Assembly: GCA_040902725.1 (NCBI GenBank)
Contig: JBBDWU010000028.1
Location: forward strand, 1-64,000
Source: JACVRU01 sp040902725
GTDB lineage: Bacteria; Actinomycetota; Thermoleophilia; Gaiellales; Gaiellaceae
Reading direction: 5' to 3'
DNA length: 64,000 bases
The position numbers and the translations under genes were made by a program. Position 1 is the stretch's first letter. Every line of letters begins with the position of its first letter. This document shows, one piece after another, positions 50,814 to 58,812 of this stretch. The notes under the pieces were generated by a model. That model saw only the letters and a list, made by a program, of their open reading frames with translations. It did no database searches and was not told the origin of the DNA.

Positions 50814-51866
50814 CTAGCTCTCCTCTCGCTTGTAGATCGGCTTGGGGACGACGCGCGCCTGGCGGTGACGCCCGCGGACGTCGACGGTCAGCTCCGTGCC
50901 CGGTTCGGCAAGCGCGGCCGGGACGTAGCCCAGCCCGATGCCCGCGTCGAGCATCGGCGAGTGCGAGCCGGAGGTGACGCGGCCGCACTCGACGAACGCC
51001 ATGCCCTGCCGCGGAACGGCCTTCTCCTCCATCACGAAGGCGACCAGCCGCTCCGCCGGGCCGTCGGCCTTGATCCGGCGGAGCTCCCCGGCGCCCGTGA
51101 ACTCCTTGTCGAGCGCGCACAGCCAGCCGAGCCCGGCGGAGATCGCGTCCGTGTCGGGGCCGATGTCGTTTCCGTGCAGCGGGTAGCAGACCTCGAGCCG
51201 GAGGGTGTCCCGCGCGCCGAGCCCGCAGGGCTTCACGCCGCGCTCGAGCACCGCGTCCCAGAGGCGGACCGCGTCCTCGGCCATGCAGAGGAGCTCGCAG
51301 CCCTCCTCGCCCGTGTAGCCGGTGCGGTTGACCATCGCCGCGACGCCACCGACCTCGCCCTCGGCGAACGTGAACGGCTTCGCCGGCGGTAGGCCGAGCC
51401 GCTCGATCGCGCGCGGCCCCTGCACCGCGAGCAGCGCATACTCGGCCGAGCGGTCGCTGACCTCGCTGCCGCGGATCTCCCGTTCCTTCAGCCACGCGAA
51501 GTCCGCGGCGGCGTTGGCCGCGTTGACGACGAGCAGAAAGCGGAACGGATCGAGCTCGTAGACGATCAGGTCGTCTACGATGCCGCCGCGCTCGTTCGTG
51601 AGCAGCGTGTACTGCGCTCGGCCCGGGCCGATCTTGTCCAGGTCGTTGGAGAGCAGCGACTGCAGAAGCTCGCGCGCGTGTGGGCCTTCGACCTCCACCT
51701 CCCCCATGTGGCTGACGTCGAAGACGCCGGCATCGGTGCGGACCGCCCGGTGCTCCTCGATCACGCCCTCGTACTGGACTGGCATGTCCCAGCCCGCGAA
51801 GGGCACAAGCCGCGCGCCGGCCTCGACGTGACGGTCGTGCAGCGGCGTTCGCTGGAGGATCTGCAT
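50814..51866 (-). CDS. gcvT: Aminomethyltransferase (glycine cleavage T protein)
   Basis: Releases ammonia from aminomethyl-H-protein and makes 5,10-methylene-tetrahydrofolate. At 350 residues it is of usual length. The start LQRTPLHDRHVEAGARLVPF, the folate-site segments SHMGEVEVEG and NRTGYTGEEGCELL, and RVTSGSHSPMLDAGIGLGYV are diagnostic. It is the first gene of the operon. TAGCAT lies eight bases before the ATG, downstream of two strong hairpins. I see no glycine riboswitch in the gap. Confidence 0.95.
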   Translation of the reverse strand: MQILQRTPLHDRHVEAGARLVPFAGWDMPVQYEGVIEEHRAVRTDAGVFDVSHMGEVEVEGPHARELLQSLLSNDLDKIGPGRAQYTLLTNERGGIVDDLIVYELDPFRFLLVVNAANAAADFAWLKEREIRGSEVSDRSAEYALLAVQGPRAIERLGLPPAKPFTFAEGEVGGVAAMVNRTGYTGEEGCELLCMAEDAVRLWDAVLERGVKPCGLGARDTLRLEVCYPLHGNDIGPDTDAISAGLGWLCALDKEFTGAGELRRIKADGPAERLVAFVMEEKAVPRQGMAFVECGRVTSGSHSPMLDAGIGLGYVPAALAEPGTELTVDVRGRHRQARVVPKPIYKREES

Positions 51867-51880
51867 CCCTGGCGATGCTA
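51867..51880 (-). promoter_or_regulatory. Leaderless -10 element of the gcv operon
   Basis: TAGCAT at 51875-51880 (minus strand), eight bases from the gcvT ATG. Confidence 0.45.
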
Positions 51881-51897
51881 ATCGGCGTAGAACGGGA

Positions 51898-51982
51898 CCG
51901 CCCCGGTCAAGAAGCCTTGGCCGGGGCGGCGGACCGGGTCGTAGGGCCGGTCTCGAAACGAGCCGGCCCCGAGGGCACGACC
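51898..51982 (-). terminator. Tandem GC-rich hairpins between grx and gcvT
   Basis: Hairpin 1 (51937-51982) pairs GGTCGT/ACGACC and GGGCCGG/CCGGCCC around CTCG-AAA-CGAG. Hairpin 2 (51898-51929) is a 14-bp stem with one G-T pair, CCGCCCCGG-CAAG against its complement, around a four-base loop. They follow the grx stop and precede the gcvT promoter, so they are probably terminators without U-tracts. The GTAGGGCCGG arm resembles the hairpin at 17584. Confidence 0.6.
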
Positions 51983-52007
51983 GCTCCCTACCTCAATCCG
52001 GAAAGCT

Positions 52008-52379
52008 TCAAACCTCCGCCGCGAGGAGATCGACGACCCGCTCCTCGCCGGTGGCGTAGTCGCCGCCGAGCGCGGCCTCGAGCTTCGCGCGCAACTCACC
52101 CGACGCGAGCAGCTCCTCGGCGATGTCGGCGCCGCCGACCAGCTCACCGCGGACGAAGAGCTGCGGAATCGTCGGCCAGCCCGAGACCTCGGAGAGCTCC
52201 TGGCGGATGCGCGGGTCGGGGAGGATGTCCACCGCCGTCACCGGCGCGCCGAGCGACCGCAACGCGTCGAGCGCCCGTTGCGAGTTGCCGCACATCACGA
52301 AGCTCGGCGTGCCCTTCATAAAGAGCGCCACCGGCTCCTCGTCGATCAGGTGCTTGATCTTCTCGCGCAGCTCCGTCAT
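52008..52379 (-). CDS. Monothiol glutaredoxin (Grx4/Grx5 type)
   Basis: A 123-residue glutaredoxin-fold protein that would carry a 2Fe-2S cluster, usually with BolA, for Fe-S delivery. The monothiol active site lies in FMKGTPSFVMCGNSQRAL (CGNS rather than CGFS), with WPTIPQLFVRGELVGGADI as the glutathione-binding cis-Pro and GG region. A helical ~20-residue C-terminal extension follows. The ATG overlaps the bolA stop as ATGA, so the pair is translationally coupled. Confidence 0.92.
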   Translation of the reverse strand: MTELREKIKHLIDEEPVALFMKGTPSFVMCGNSQRALDALRSLGAPVTAVDILPDPRIRQELSEVSGWPTIPQLFVRGELVGGADIAEELLASGELRAKLEAALGGDYATGEERVVDLLAAEV

Positions 52380-52612
52380 GCCGCCGTCCTCTCTCTGGTC
52401 GTGATCCGCAACTCGTGAATCGTGCCGTCGGCGAGCGGCTCCGCCAGCGCCTCGTAGACCAGCTTGTGCTGGTCGACCAGGCCGAGCCCGGCGAAACGCG
52501 GGCTGGCGACCGTCACGTGGTAGTGGTCGCCCCCGCCCGTGCGATCGCGGACGTCGAGCTCGGCGCCCGGAAAGGCGCGCTCGAGCAGCGATCGCAGCGT
52601 TTCGACGGCCAC
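52376..52612 (-). CDS. BolA-family protein
   Basis: A 78-residue BolA domain, cluster-binding partner of monothiol glutaredoxins. DHYHVTVASPRFAGL and LVDQHKLVYEALAEPL contain the conserved His ligand positions and the helix-turn-helix-like end. It overlaps grx as ATGA. Start GTG 52612, with TACGAT seven bases upstream in the 17-bp gap after ftsZ, so it does not depend on the cell-division cluster. Confidence 0.92.
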   Translation of the reverse strand: MAVETLRSLLERAFPGAELDVRDRTGGGDHYHVTVASPRFAGLGLVDQHKLVYEALAEPLADGTIHELRITTRERTAA

Positions 52613-52625
52613 GCCGCCGATCGTA
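52613..52625 (-). promoter_or_regulatory. Leaderless -10 element of bolA-grx
   Basis: TACGAT at 52620-52625 (minus strand), seven bases from the GTG at 52612. Confidence 0.5.
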
Positions 52626-52629
52626 GCTA

Positions 52630-53682
52630 CTAGGTCTCTTCGCGCAGGAAGGACGGGATGTCGATCTCGTCCTCCCCAAGGCGATCGGCGCGAACGCCGG
52701 CGGTCACCGGGCTCTCCCGCCGGCGGCGGCCGCGGCGGTCGCCGAACCCGGTCGCGATCACCGTGACGCGCACCTGGTCGCCGAGCGACTCGTCGATGAC
52801 GGCGCCGAAGATCACGTTCGCGTTCTGGTCGGCCGCGCCCGTAACGACCTCTGCGGCCTCGTTGACCTCGAAGAGCCCGATGTCGGACGGGCCCGTGACG
52901 TTCAGGAGGATGCCCGTGGCGCCGTCCACCGAGGACTCGAGCAGCGGCGAGGAGACGGCCATGCGAGCCGCCTCGGCCGCTCGGCTCTCGCCGGAGGCGA
53001 CGCCGATGCCCATCAGCGCCGAGCCGGCGTCACGCATGATCGTGCGCACGTCGGCGAAGTCGAGGTTGACGAGCCCGGGGATCGTGATCAGGTCGGTGAT
53101 CCCCTGCACGCCCTGGCGGAGGACGTCGTCGGCGAGCTTGAAAGCCTCGACGATCGAGGTCTTCTTCTCGACCACCTCGAGCAGACGGTCGTTCTCGATG
53201 ACGATCAAAGTGTCGACGCGCTCGCGGAGCTGCTCGATCCCACGCTCGGCCTGCTCCTGGCGGGTCCGGCCCTCGAAGGCGAACGGCCTCGTGACGACGC
53301 CGACCGTCAAGGCGCCCAGCTCGCGCGCGATCTCGGCCGCGATCGGCGCGGCGCCGGTGCCCGTGCCACCACCCTTGCCGGCGGTGACGAAGACCATGTC
53401 CGCCCCCTTGAGCGCTTCCTTCAGGTCGTCCCGGCTCTCCTGTGCGGCCGCCTCGCCGACAGCTGGATCGGCGCCGGCTCCCAGCCCGCGCGTCTTCTGC
53501 GTCCCGATCTGGAGCTTCACGTCCGCATCGCACATCAGCAGCGCCTGCGCGTCGGTGTTGACGGCGATGAACTCGACCCCGGCGAGACCGGCGTCCACCA
53601 TCCGGTTCACGGCATTGGTGCCGCCGCCGCCGACGCCGATGACCTTGATCACAGCGAGGTAGTTGCTGGACGCGTCTCTCAT
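52630..53682 (-). CDS. ftsZ: Cell division protein FtsZ
   Basis: Tubulin-like GTPase forming the Z-ring, 350 residues. The nucleotide loop is IKVIGVGGGGTNAVNRMV, the tubulin signature is GGGTGTG at 104-110, and the T7 loop is LDFADVRTIM. The C-terminal linker is short and ends in the conserved peptide DIPSFLREET, which binds membrane tethers such as SepF. No ftsA precedes it. It has a consensus-type promoter (53737-53765) and a ~55-60-nt leader with a GGAGG-CTCGA-CCTCC hairpin, unlike the leaderless genes around it. Confidence 0.97.
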   Translation of the reverse strand: MRDASSNYLAVIKVIGVGGGGTNAVNRMVDAGLAGVEFIAVNTDAQALLMCDADVKLQIGTQKTRGLGAGADPAVGEAAAQESRDDLKEALKGADMVFVTAGKGGGTGTGAAPIAAEIARELGALTVGVVTRPFAFEGRTRQEQAERGIEQLRERVDTLIVIENDRLLEVVEKKTSIVEAFKLADDVLRQGVQGITDLITIPGLVNLDFADVRTIMRDAGSALMGIGVASGESRAAEAARMAVSSPLLESSVDGATGILLNVTGPSDIGLFEVNEAAEVVTGAADQNANVIFGAVIDESLGDQVRVTVIATGFGDRRGRRRRESPVTAGVRADRLGEDEIDIPSFLREET

Positions 53683-53736
53683 CTGATCTCAGTCTCCAGT
53701 CGAGGTTTGGGGAGGTCGAGCCTCCACAACAGCCTG

Positions 53737-53765
53737 AGGGTACGCGCGCTTGCCTTCCCTGTCAA
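53737..53765 (-). promoter_or_regulatory. Consensus-type promoter of ftsZ
   Basis: On the minus strand, TTGACA (53760-53765), a 17-base spacer, and TACCCT (53737-53742). It lies between ftsQ and ftsZ and allows ftsZ expression separate from the upstream cluster. Confidence 0.7.
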
Positions 53766-53791
53766 CGGGATAGGCGTGCCTCCAGGGCCGA

Positions 53792-54592
53792 TCAACTCTC
53801 AACCTCCACCTCAGAGTTGAGGGTTGCGCCGGCGACCGGCCGCTCGGCGACGCTGACGTCGAGGTACAGCTCGGAGCCGTCCAGAAGCGGCAGGACCCGC
53901 CGCGCGACGGCGAGCTTCAGCGGCAGATCGACGGCCGCGCCGAGGCGCAGCTCGAACCCGGATGCGAGCACGAGTGCGAGCTCCCCGTTCTGCGAGCGCA
54001 CGGTGCGCACCCGGGCGGGCAGACCCTCCGAGTCGAGCGCTTCGAGGGCGAGGATCGTCTCCCGGAGATCGCCTTCCGCCAGCATCGCCCCACGCTCGAC
54101 GGCGAGCGTCTTGGGCACCCAGAGGCGCGGGAGCTTCGGATGCGTGCCCTGCGGCAGCTCGCGGACGACCCTGCCCCGCACCGACAGGAGCCATGACTCG
54201 GCGCCTCGCCGCAGCACGGCAGCGGGCCGCTCGGGGACGACCGCGATCACGAGCTCGTGGGGGAAGGCGCGGTCGAGGCTCGCCGACTGCACCGCCGAGT
54301 GGGATTCGACGCGAGCGAGGACGTCGCCGCTGTCGATCGACACGAGGCTCAGGCCGACCACGTCCTCGAGCTCGCGCTCCAGCGCCCGGGCCAGGCCCTT
54401 GGAGGCTCCTTCCACCCGGATGTCCGCCACTGCGAAGACCGAGGTCTCCCGGGCGACGCCGTAGAGAGCAGCGGCGAGCGCCAGGAGGGCGAAGCCGGCG
54501 AGGAGCGAGCGGCCCGAGGGCGCCGCCGCGGCAAGCCGCGGGCCGCGGGGCCGCGCCGGGAGGGCGGCCGCCTTTGCGCGTGTCCTTGCCAC
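53792..54592 (-). CDS. ftsQ: Cell division protein FtsQ (DivIB)
   Basis: Bitopic divisome protein of 266 residues. A basic cytoplasmic tail (1-28) is followed by one transmembrane helix at about 29-46. The POTRA domain begins VFAVADIRVEGASKG, and the FtsQ beta domain ends with ELYLDVSVAERPVAG. It lies between murB and ftsZ, the usual actinobacterial order. GTG 54592 is the start, 31 bp after murB. Upstream in-frame sequence lies inside murB. Confidence 0.88.
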   Translation of the reverse strand: MARTRAKAAALPARPRGPRLAAAAPSGRSLLAGFALLALAAALYGVARETSVFAVADIRVEGASKGLARALERELEDVVGLSLVSIDSGDVLARVESHSAVQSASLDRAFPHELVIAVVPERPAAVLRRGAESWLLSVRGRVVRELPQGTHPKLPRLWVPKTLAVERGAMLAEGDLRETILALEALDSEGLPARVRTVRSQNGELALVLASGFELRLGAAVDLPLKLAVARRVLPLLDGSELYLDVSVAERPVAGATLNSEVEVES

Positions 54593-54623
54593 CCGGCGTT
54601 CTTCGCCGGTGGCCGGGCCTTTC

Positions 54624-55502
54624 CTAGTCCTCCGGTAGCTCGAGCGCTCCCAGGAACTGGACCTCGTGCTCGAGCGCGACGCCGTATTGCTCCCGGGCGC
54701 GGCGACGGGCCTCGACCATGAGCGCGACCGCGTCCGCCGAGCGCGCGCCGCCGGCGTTCTCGATGAAGTTCGCATGCTTCGGCGAGATGACCGCCCCGCC
54801 GATCCGGTGGCCCTTCAGCCCGCAGGCCTCGAGCATCCGCCCCGCCGTCAAGTCGTGGTCCGGGTTCTTGAAGACGCTCCCGAACGTCCGCCGGTTGGTC
54901 GGTTGGGCCGCCTTCCGCAGCGCGTTCAGCTCCCCGACCCGCGCCTTGATCGTCCCGGGATCACCGGGCGCGAGCGCGAACTCCACCTCGGCGACGACCT
55001 GGCCGGGCGCGAGGTTCGAGCGGCGGTAGCCCAGGCCGAGCTCGTCCGGCGTCCGCCAGTGGGATCCGCTCTCGTCGGCGACGAGCGCTCGCCGGAGGAC
55101 GGAGGCCCAGTCGGAGCCGTAGGCGCCTGCGTTCATGCGCACCCCGCCGCCGGCCGTGCCGGGGATCGCACACGCGAACTCGAAGCCGGCGAGCCCGGCG
55201 TTGCGGGCGGCGTGGAGGGCGACGGCGTTGGCCGCCCCGCCCCCGGCGACGAGCTCTCCAGCGCCGGTCGAGACGGCGGCCAGCTCCCCCGCGAGCCGCA
55301 GCACGAGGGCATCCACGCCCTCGTCGGCGACGAGCAGGTTCGAGCCGAGGCCGACGACTCCGACCGGCAGCCCTTCGGCCGCCGCCAGCCGGAGCGCCTC
55401 CTCGAGCTCGGGAAGGGTCTCCGGGCGCGCGAAGCGCCGCGCCGGGCCCCCGGTGCCGAGGGTGGTCAGCCGCGCGAGCTCGACACCCGCCTCGACGATC
55501 AT
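54624..55502 (-). CDS. murB: UDP-N-acetylenolpyruvoylglucosamine reductase
   Basis: FAD enzyme reducing the enolpyruvyl group to give UDP-MurNAc. The 292 residues are close to the short type IIb form. TTLGTGGPARRFARPET opens the FAD domain, GLGSNLLVADEG and AIPGTAGGGVRMNAGAYG follow, and the catalytic Ser lies in RRTFGSVFKNP. The ATG overlaps the murC stop. Most Actinobacteria described have a longer type I MurB, so the short form is a useful marker. Confidence 0.94.
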   Translation of the reverse strand: MIVEAGVELARLTTLGTGGPARRFARPETLPELEEALRLAAAEGLPVGVVGLGSNLLVADEGVDALVLRLAGELAAVSTGAGELVAGGGAANAVALHAARNAGLAGFEFACAIPGTAGGGVRMNAGAYGSDWASVLRRALVADESGSHWRTPDELGLGYRRSNLAPGQVVAEVEFALAPGDPGTIKARVGELNALRKAAQPTNRRTFGSVFKNPDHDLTAGRMLEACGLKGHRIGGAVISPKHANFIENAGGARSADAVALMVEARRRAREQYGVALEHEVQFLGALELPED

Positions 55503-56686
55503 CCGAGCTCCTCGAGGATGAGCGGCACCGCGCGGTCGACGTCCCCCGCCCCGACGGTCAGCACCGCGTCGCCGGGCCGGGCCCGCCGCGCCAGCAGCCT
55601 CGCCGCGTCCTCGAGCTCGGGCGCCCAGCCGACGGCCATCCCGGGCCGCGCCTCCGCGACCGCTTCGGCGACGAGCCTGCCGCTGACACCCTCGATCGGC
55701 TCCTCGCGCGCCTCGTAGATGTCCGTCACCCAGACCGCGTCGGCCGAGGAGAGCGCCTGCCCGAACTCGCGGGCGAGGTGACGGGTGCGCGAGTACAGAT
55801 GCGGCTGGAAGAGGACGAGCACGCGCCCGGCGCCCAGGTCCCGCGCGGCCGCGATGCCCGCCTCGATCTCCGCCGGATGGTGCGCGTAGTCGTCGTAGAC
55901 GGCGACGCCGCCGGCCTCGCCGCGCCGCTCGAAGCGCCTTGCCGTGCCGGTGAACCCGGCCAGGGCGGCGGCGGCTTCAGCGCGGTCGACGCCCGCGAGC
56001 TCGAGCGCCGCGAGCGCGGTCGCCGCGTTTCGCCGGTTGTGCTCGCCTGGCAGCGCGAGCGGGCCCTCGAACGGCGGAGCGTCCTCGCCGCGCACCGCCG
56101 CCGGCGCAGCGTCGAGCCAGCGTTCGAACTCCCGCTCGAGCTCGGGTCGTGAGGCGAAGGTCGTGTGGTGGTCGAGGTCGACGTTGGTCACGACGGCGAT
56201 CCGGGGGCGCAGCGCGAAGACGGTGCGGTCGGACTCGTCGCCTTCGACGACGAGCCAGCCCTCGCCCGCCCGCGCGTTGCCGCCGAGCTGCGGCACGTCG
56301 GCCCCGATCAGGAAGGCGGGATCGTTTCCGAGCCGGTCGAGCGCGAACGCGATCATCGCCGCCGTCGTTCCCTTCCCGTGCGCGCCGCCGACCACGATCG
56401 CCTCCTGCGACGAGACCAGCTCGGCGAGGAAGCCGGCGCGGCTGGTGCCCTCGATCCGCCCGGCGTACGCGGTCGAGACCACGACCTCCCAGCCCTCCGG
56501 CGCGGTGGGCGCCGCCGAGAGCTCGACCTGAATGCCGTCGAGGTGCCGGAGGTACGGCGTCTCGACCCGGTCCCAACCGCCGACCTCCGCGCCCCACGCG
56601 CGGGCAAGGGCCGCGTAGGCGGACAGCCCGGCGCCGCCGACGCCGACGAACCAGATGCGCCTACCGGCGAGCGGCTTCCTGGGCAA
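55499..56686 (-). CDS. murC: UDP-N-acetylmuramate-L-alanine ligase (short form)
   Basis: Adds the first amino acid of the stem peptide. GVGGAGLSAYA in the N-terminal Rossmann domain, DLDHHTTFASRPE and DDYAHHPAEIEAG are Mur ligase landmarks, and position between murG and murB supports MurC. At 395 residues it is ~60 short of typical MurC. The P-loop reads GGAHGKGTTAAM, where the usual form is GTHGKTTT, so Gly follows the Lys. Start TTG 56686 lies 26 bp inside murG. Confidence 0.88.
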   Translation of the reverse strand: MPRKPLAGRRIWFVGVGGAGLSAYAALARAWGAEVGGWDRVETPYLRHLDGIQVELSAAPTAPEGWEVVVSTAYAGRIEGTSRAGFLAELVSSQEAIVVGGAHGKGTTAAMIAFALDRLGNDPAFLIGADVPQLGGNARAGEGWLVVEGDESDRTVFALRPRIAVVTNVDLDHHTTFASRPELEREFERWLDAAPAAVRGEDAPPFEGPLALPGEHNRRNAATALAALELAGVDRAEAAAALAGFTGTARRFERRGEAGGVAVYDDYAHHPAEIEAGIAAARDLGAGRVLVLFQPHLYSRTRHLAREFGQALSSADAVWVTDIYEAREEPIEGVSGRLVAEAVAEARPGMAVGWAPELEDAARLLARRARPGDAVLTVGAGDVDRAVPLILEELG

Positions 56687-57743
56687 GGTCGATCAGCTCC
56701 TCGGCGATCGCGCGCGCGGCGTCGGGGCGGGCGGCCTCGCGCATCGAGGCCGCCATGTGCTCGCGCCGCGGCCCGTCGCCCAGGAGCGAGCGGACGAGCT
56801 CCGGGGCGCGACCGAGTTCGGTCTCCGGGACGACGATGGCGCCGCCGGCGGCCGCGAAGTAGAGCGCGTTCTTCGTCTGGTGGTCGGCGGTCACGTTCGG
56901 CGACGGGACGAGGACTGCCGGGAGGCCCGCCGCGGCGAGCTCCCACACGGAGCCGCCCGCGCGCGCGAGCACGACATCGGCCGCGCCCAGAGCAGCGCCG
57001 AGCTCGGGCAGCGACGGGAAGAGCTTGTAGTCGCCCTGGTGGACGCGCGACCGCAACCGGTCGTAGTAGCGCTCGCCGCAGATGTGGACGACGGCGGGCC
57101 CGTGCGCGCCGAACGCCTCGACCGCGAGCTCGTTGAGCGCCTGGGACCCCTGGCTGCCGCCGAAGACGAGCAGGACGGGCCTGTCCGCGGGCAAGCCGAG
57201 CTTCCGGCGGGCCTCCTCCCGCGGCTGCGCGCGCGAGCCCGCGGGAATCGGCCGCCCGGTGACCCGATAGCGCGGCCCGCTCCGGCCGGGAATCGGGAAC
57301 GAGAGAAAGATCCGGTCGGCGAACGGGGCGGCGAGCCGGTTGGCCAGGCCGAAGTGCGCGTCGGCCTCGGTAAGCGCAGCCGGGAGCCGCGCGAGCGCGG
57401 CGGCCAGCACCATCGGGCCTGCGACGTAGCCGCCGGCCCCGAGCACCACGTGCGGGCGGCGGCGGCGAATGATGCGAGCGCAGGCGACCGGCGCCTTCGC
57501 GGTGCGCGCGAGCGCCAGGGCGAGGGCGGGGCCTGGCCGGCGCGGGATCCCGGAGACGCGGAAGAGGTCGAGCTCGAAGCCCGCTTCAGGAACGAGCCGC
57601 GCCTCGGCGCGCCCCGGCGACCCGGCGAAGGTCGTCCGCACGCCCTGCTCGCGCAGCGCCTCCGCGATTGCGAGCGCGGGCAGCACGTGGCCGGCCGTCC
57701 CCCCGGCTGCGATCAGGCACCGAAGCTCTCGCGCGCGCTCCAT
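56661..57743 (-). CDS. murG: UDP-GlcNAc-undecaprenyl-pyrophosphoryl-MurNAc-pentapeptide transferase
   Basis: GT-B glycosyltransferase making lipid II from lipid I on the inner face of the membrane, 360 residues. The N-terminal loop is GGTAGHVLPALAIAEAL, the acceptor-domain loop is VLGAGGYVAGPMVLAA, and the UDP-GlcNAc site is VFGGSQGSQALNELAV with ADVVLARAGGSVWELAA. The ATG at 57743 is out of frame with, and 158 bp inside, the open frame of ftsW. Confidence 0.95.
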   Translation of the reverse strand: MERARELRCLIAAGGTAGHVLPALAIAEALREQGVRTTFAGSPGRAEARLVPEAGFELDLFRVSGIPRRPGPALALALARTAKAPVACARIIRRRRPHVVLGAGGYVAGPMVLAAALARLPAALTEADAHFGLANRLAAPFADRIFLSFPIPGRSGPRYRVTGRPIPAGSRAQPREEARRKLGLPADRPVLLVFGGSQGSQALNELAVEAFGAHGPAVVHICGERYYDRLRSRVHQGDYKLFPSLPELGAALGAADVVLARAGGSVWELAAAGLPAVLVPSPNVTADHQTKNALYFAAAGGAIVVPETELGRAPELVRSLLGDGPRREHMAASMREAARPDAARAIAEELIDLAQEAARR

Positions 57744-58812
57744 TGGCAGCGATGTTAAGGAGGATCCCGACTGAAGCGAGCTGGACGACGAGATTCGACC
57801 CGCCGTAGGAGACGAACGGAAGCGGGATTCCAGTCAGCGGGGCGAGCGCGAGCACGGCCGCCAGGTTGATCGCAGCCTGGCCGCAAACGAGGATCACGAG
57901 CCCAGCGGCGAGACGTTTGCCGAACGGGTCCTTGCAGGCGATCGCCACGCGCAGGCCGGCGTAGGCGAAGGTCGCGTAGGCGAGGATCACGGCCCCCGTT
58001 CCGACGAGGCCCACCTCCTCGCCGACGATGGCGAAGATCATGTCCGTGCGGGCCTCGGGGAGGTAGAAGATCTTCTGGACGCCCTGGCCGAGGCCCTCGC
58101 CGAGGATGCCCCCCGAGCCGAAGGCGATCAGTGCCTGCACGATCTGGAACCCCGTCCCCTGGGGATCGTTCCACGGGTCGAGGAAGCTGAAGAAGCGCTC
58201 CCGCCGGTAGGGCTCGACCCAGATCGCCGCCATTCCCAGCACGCCCATGATCCCTCCCCCGAGCGCGAGCGTCGGGAAGGGCACGCCGGAGACGAGCAGC
58301 ACGGCGAAGAGCATCACAACGATCGAGATCGCCGTGCCGAGGTCGGGCTCGAGCAGGATCAGGAAGCAGAAGAGGCCGGCGACGAGGCCGATCGGCTTCG
58401 CGAGCTCGGCGAGGTTCTGCGGCGGCTTGCGGCGAGCGAGATGGTTCGCGGCCCAGATCGCGAGCGCCAGCTTCGCCAGCTCGGAAGGCTGGAACGTCGC
58501 GGGGCCGATCGTCAGCCACCGCTTTGCTCCGTTCACCGCGGGCGCGAACAGCACGAGCGTGCAGAGGGCGAGGCTGAGGACCAGCAGCGCGGGCGCCAGG
58601 ACGCGCAGCGCGCGGAAGTCGACCCGCGAGGCCACGAGCATCAACGCGATCCCCAGCACGGCGTAGACGCCCTGCCGCTTGAGGTAGTAGCTCGGGTCGC
58701 TCTCCCCCAGCGCCGCCTGCGCGGACGTGGCGCTGTAGACCATGACGAGTCCGAAGGCAACGAGGGCGAGCGTCACCAGGACGAGGACCTGAGCCTCGAC
58801 TTTTCCCTTCAC
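57586..58812 (-). CDS. ftsW: Lipid II polymerase/division protein FtsW
   Basis: SEDS-family glycosyltransferase of 408 residues with about ten transmembrane helices. RWLTIGPATFQPSELAKLAL, GTGFQIVQALIAFGSGGILG, YLPEARTDMIFAIVGEE and PFVSYGGSNLV are diagnostic. After the last helix (ending VGILLNIAANG) an Arg/Ala-rich tail of about 55 residues is read through the 5' part of murG before a stop is met. The GTG start overlaps the murD stop as GTGA. Confidence 0.93.
   Translation of the reverse strand: MKGKVEAQVLVLVTLALVAFGLVMVYSATSAQAALGESDPSYYLKRQGVYAVLGIALMLVASRVDFRALRVLAPALLVLSLALCTLVLFAPAVNGAKRWLTIGPATFQPSELAKLALAIWAANHLARRKPPQNLAELAKPIGLVAGLFCFLILLEPDLGTAISIVVMLFAVLLVSGVPFPTLALGGGIMGVLGMAAIWVEPYRRERFFSFLDPWNDPQGTGFQIVQALIAFGSGGILGEGLGQGVQKIFYLPEARTDMIFAIVGEEVGLVGTGAVILAYATFAYAGLRVAIACKDPFGKRLAAGLVILVCGQAAINLAAVLALAPLTGIPLPFVSYGGSNLVVQLASVGILLNIAANGARARASVPDRSRGDGRPRAARARNRGGAARAGRADDLRRVAGARRGAARS

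Noticed and set aside
51867..52007. Possible glycine riboswitch upstream of gcvT
   Set aside because: The gap contains two long GC hairpins but none of the conserved glycine-aptamer core segments, and the gcvT promoter appears to lie downstream of the hairpins, leaving almost no leader.
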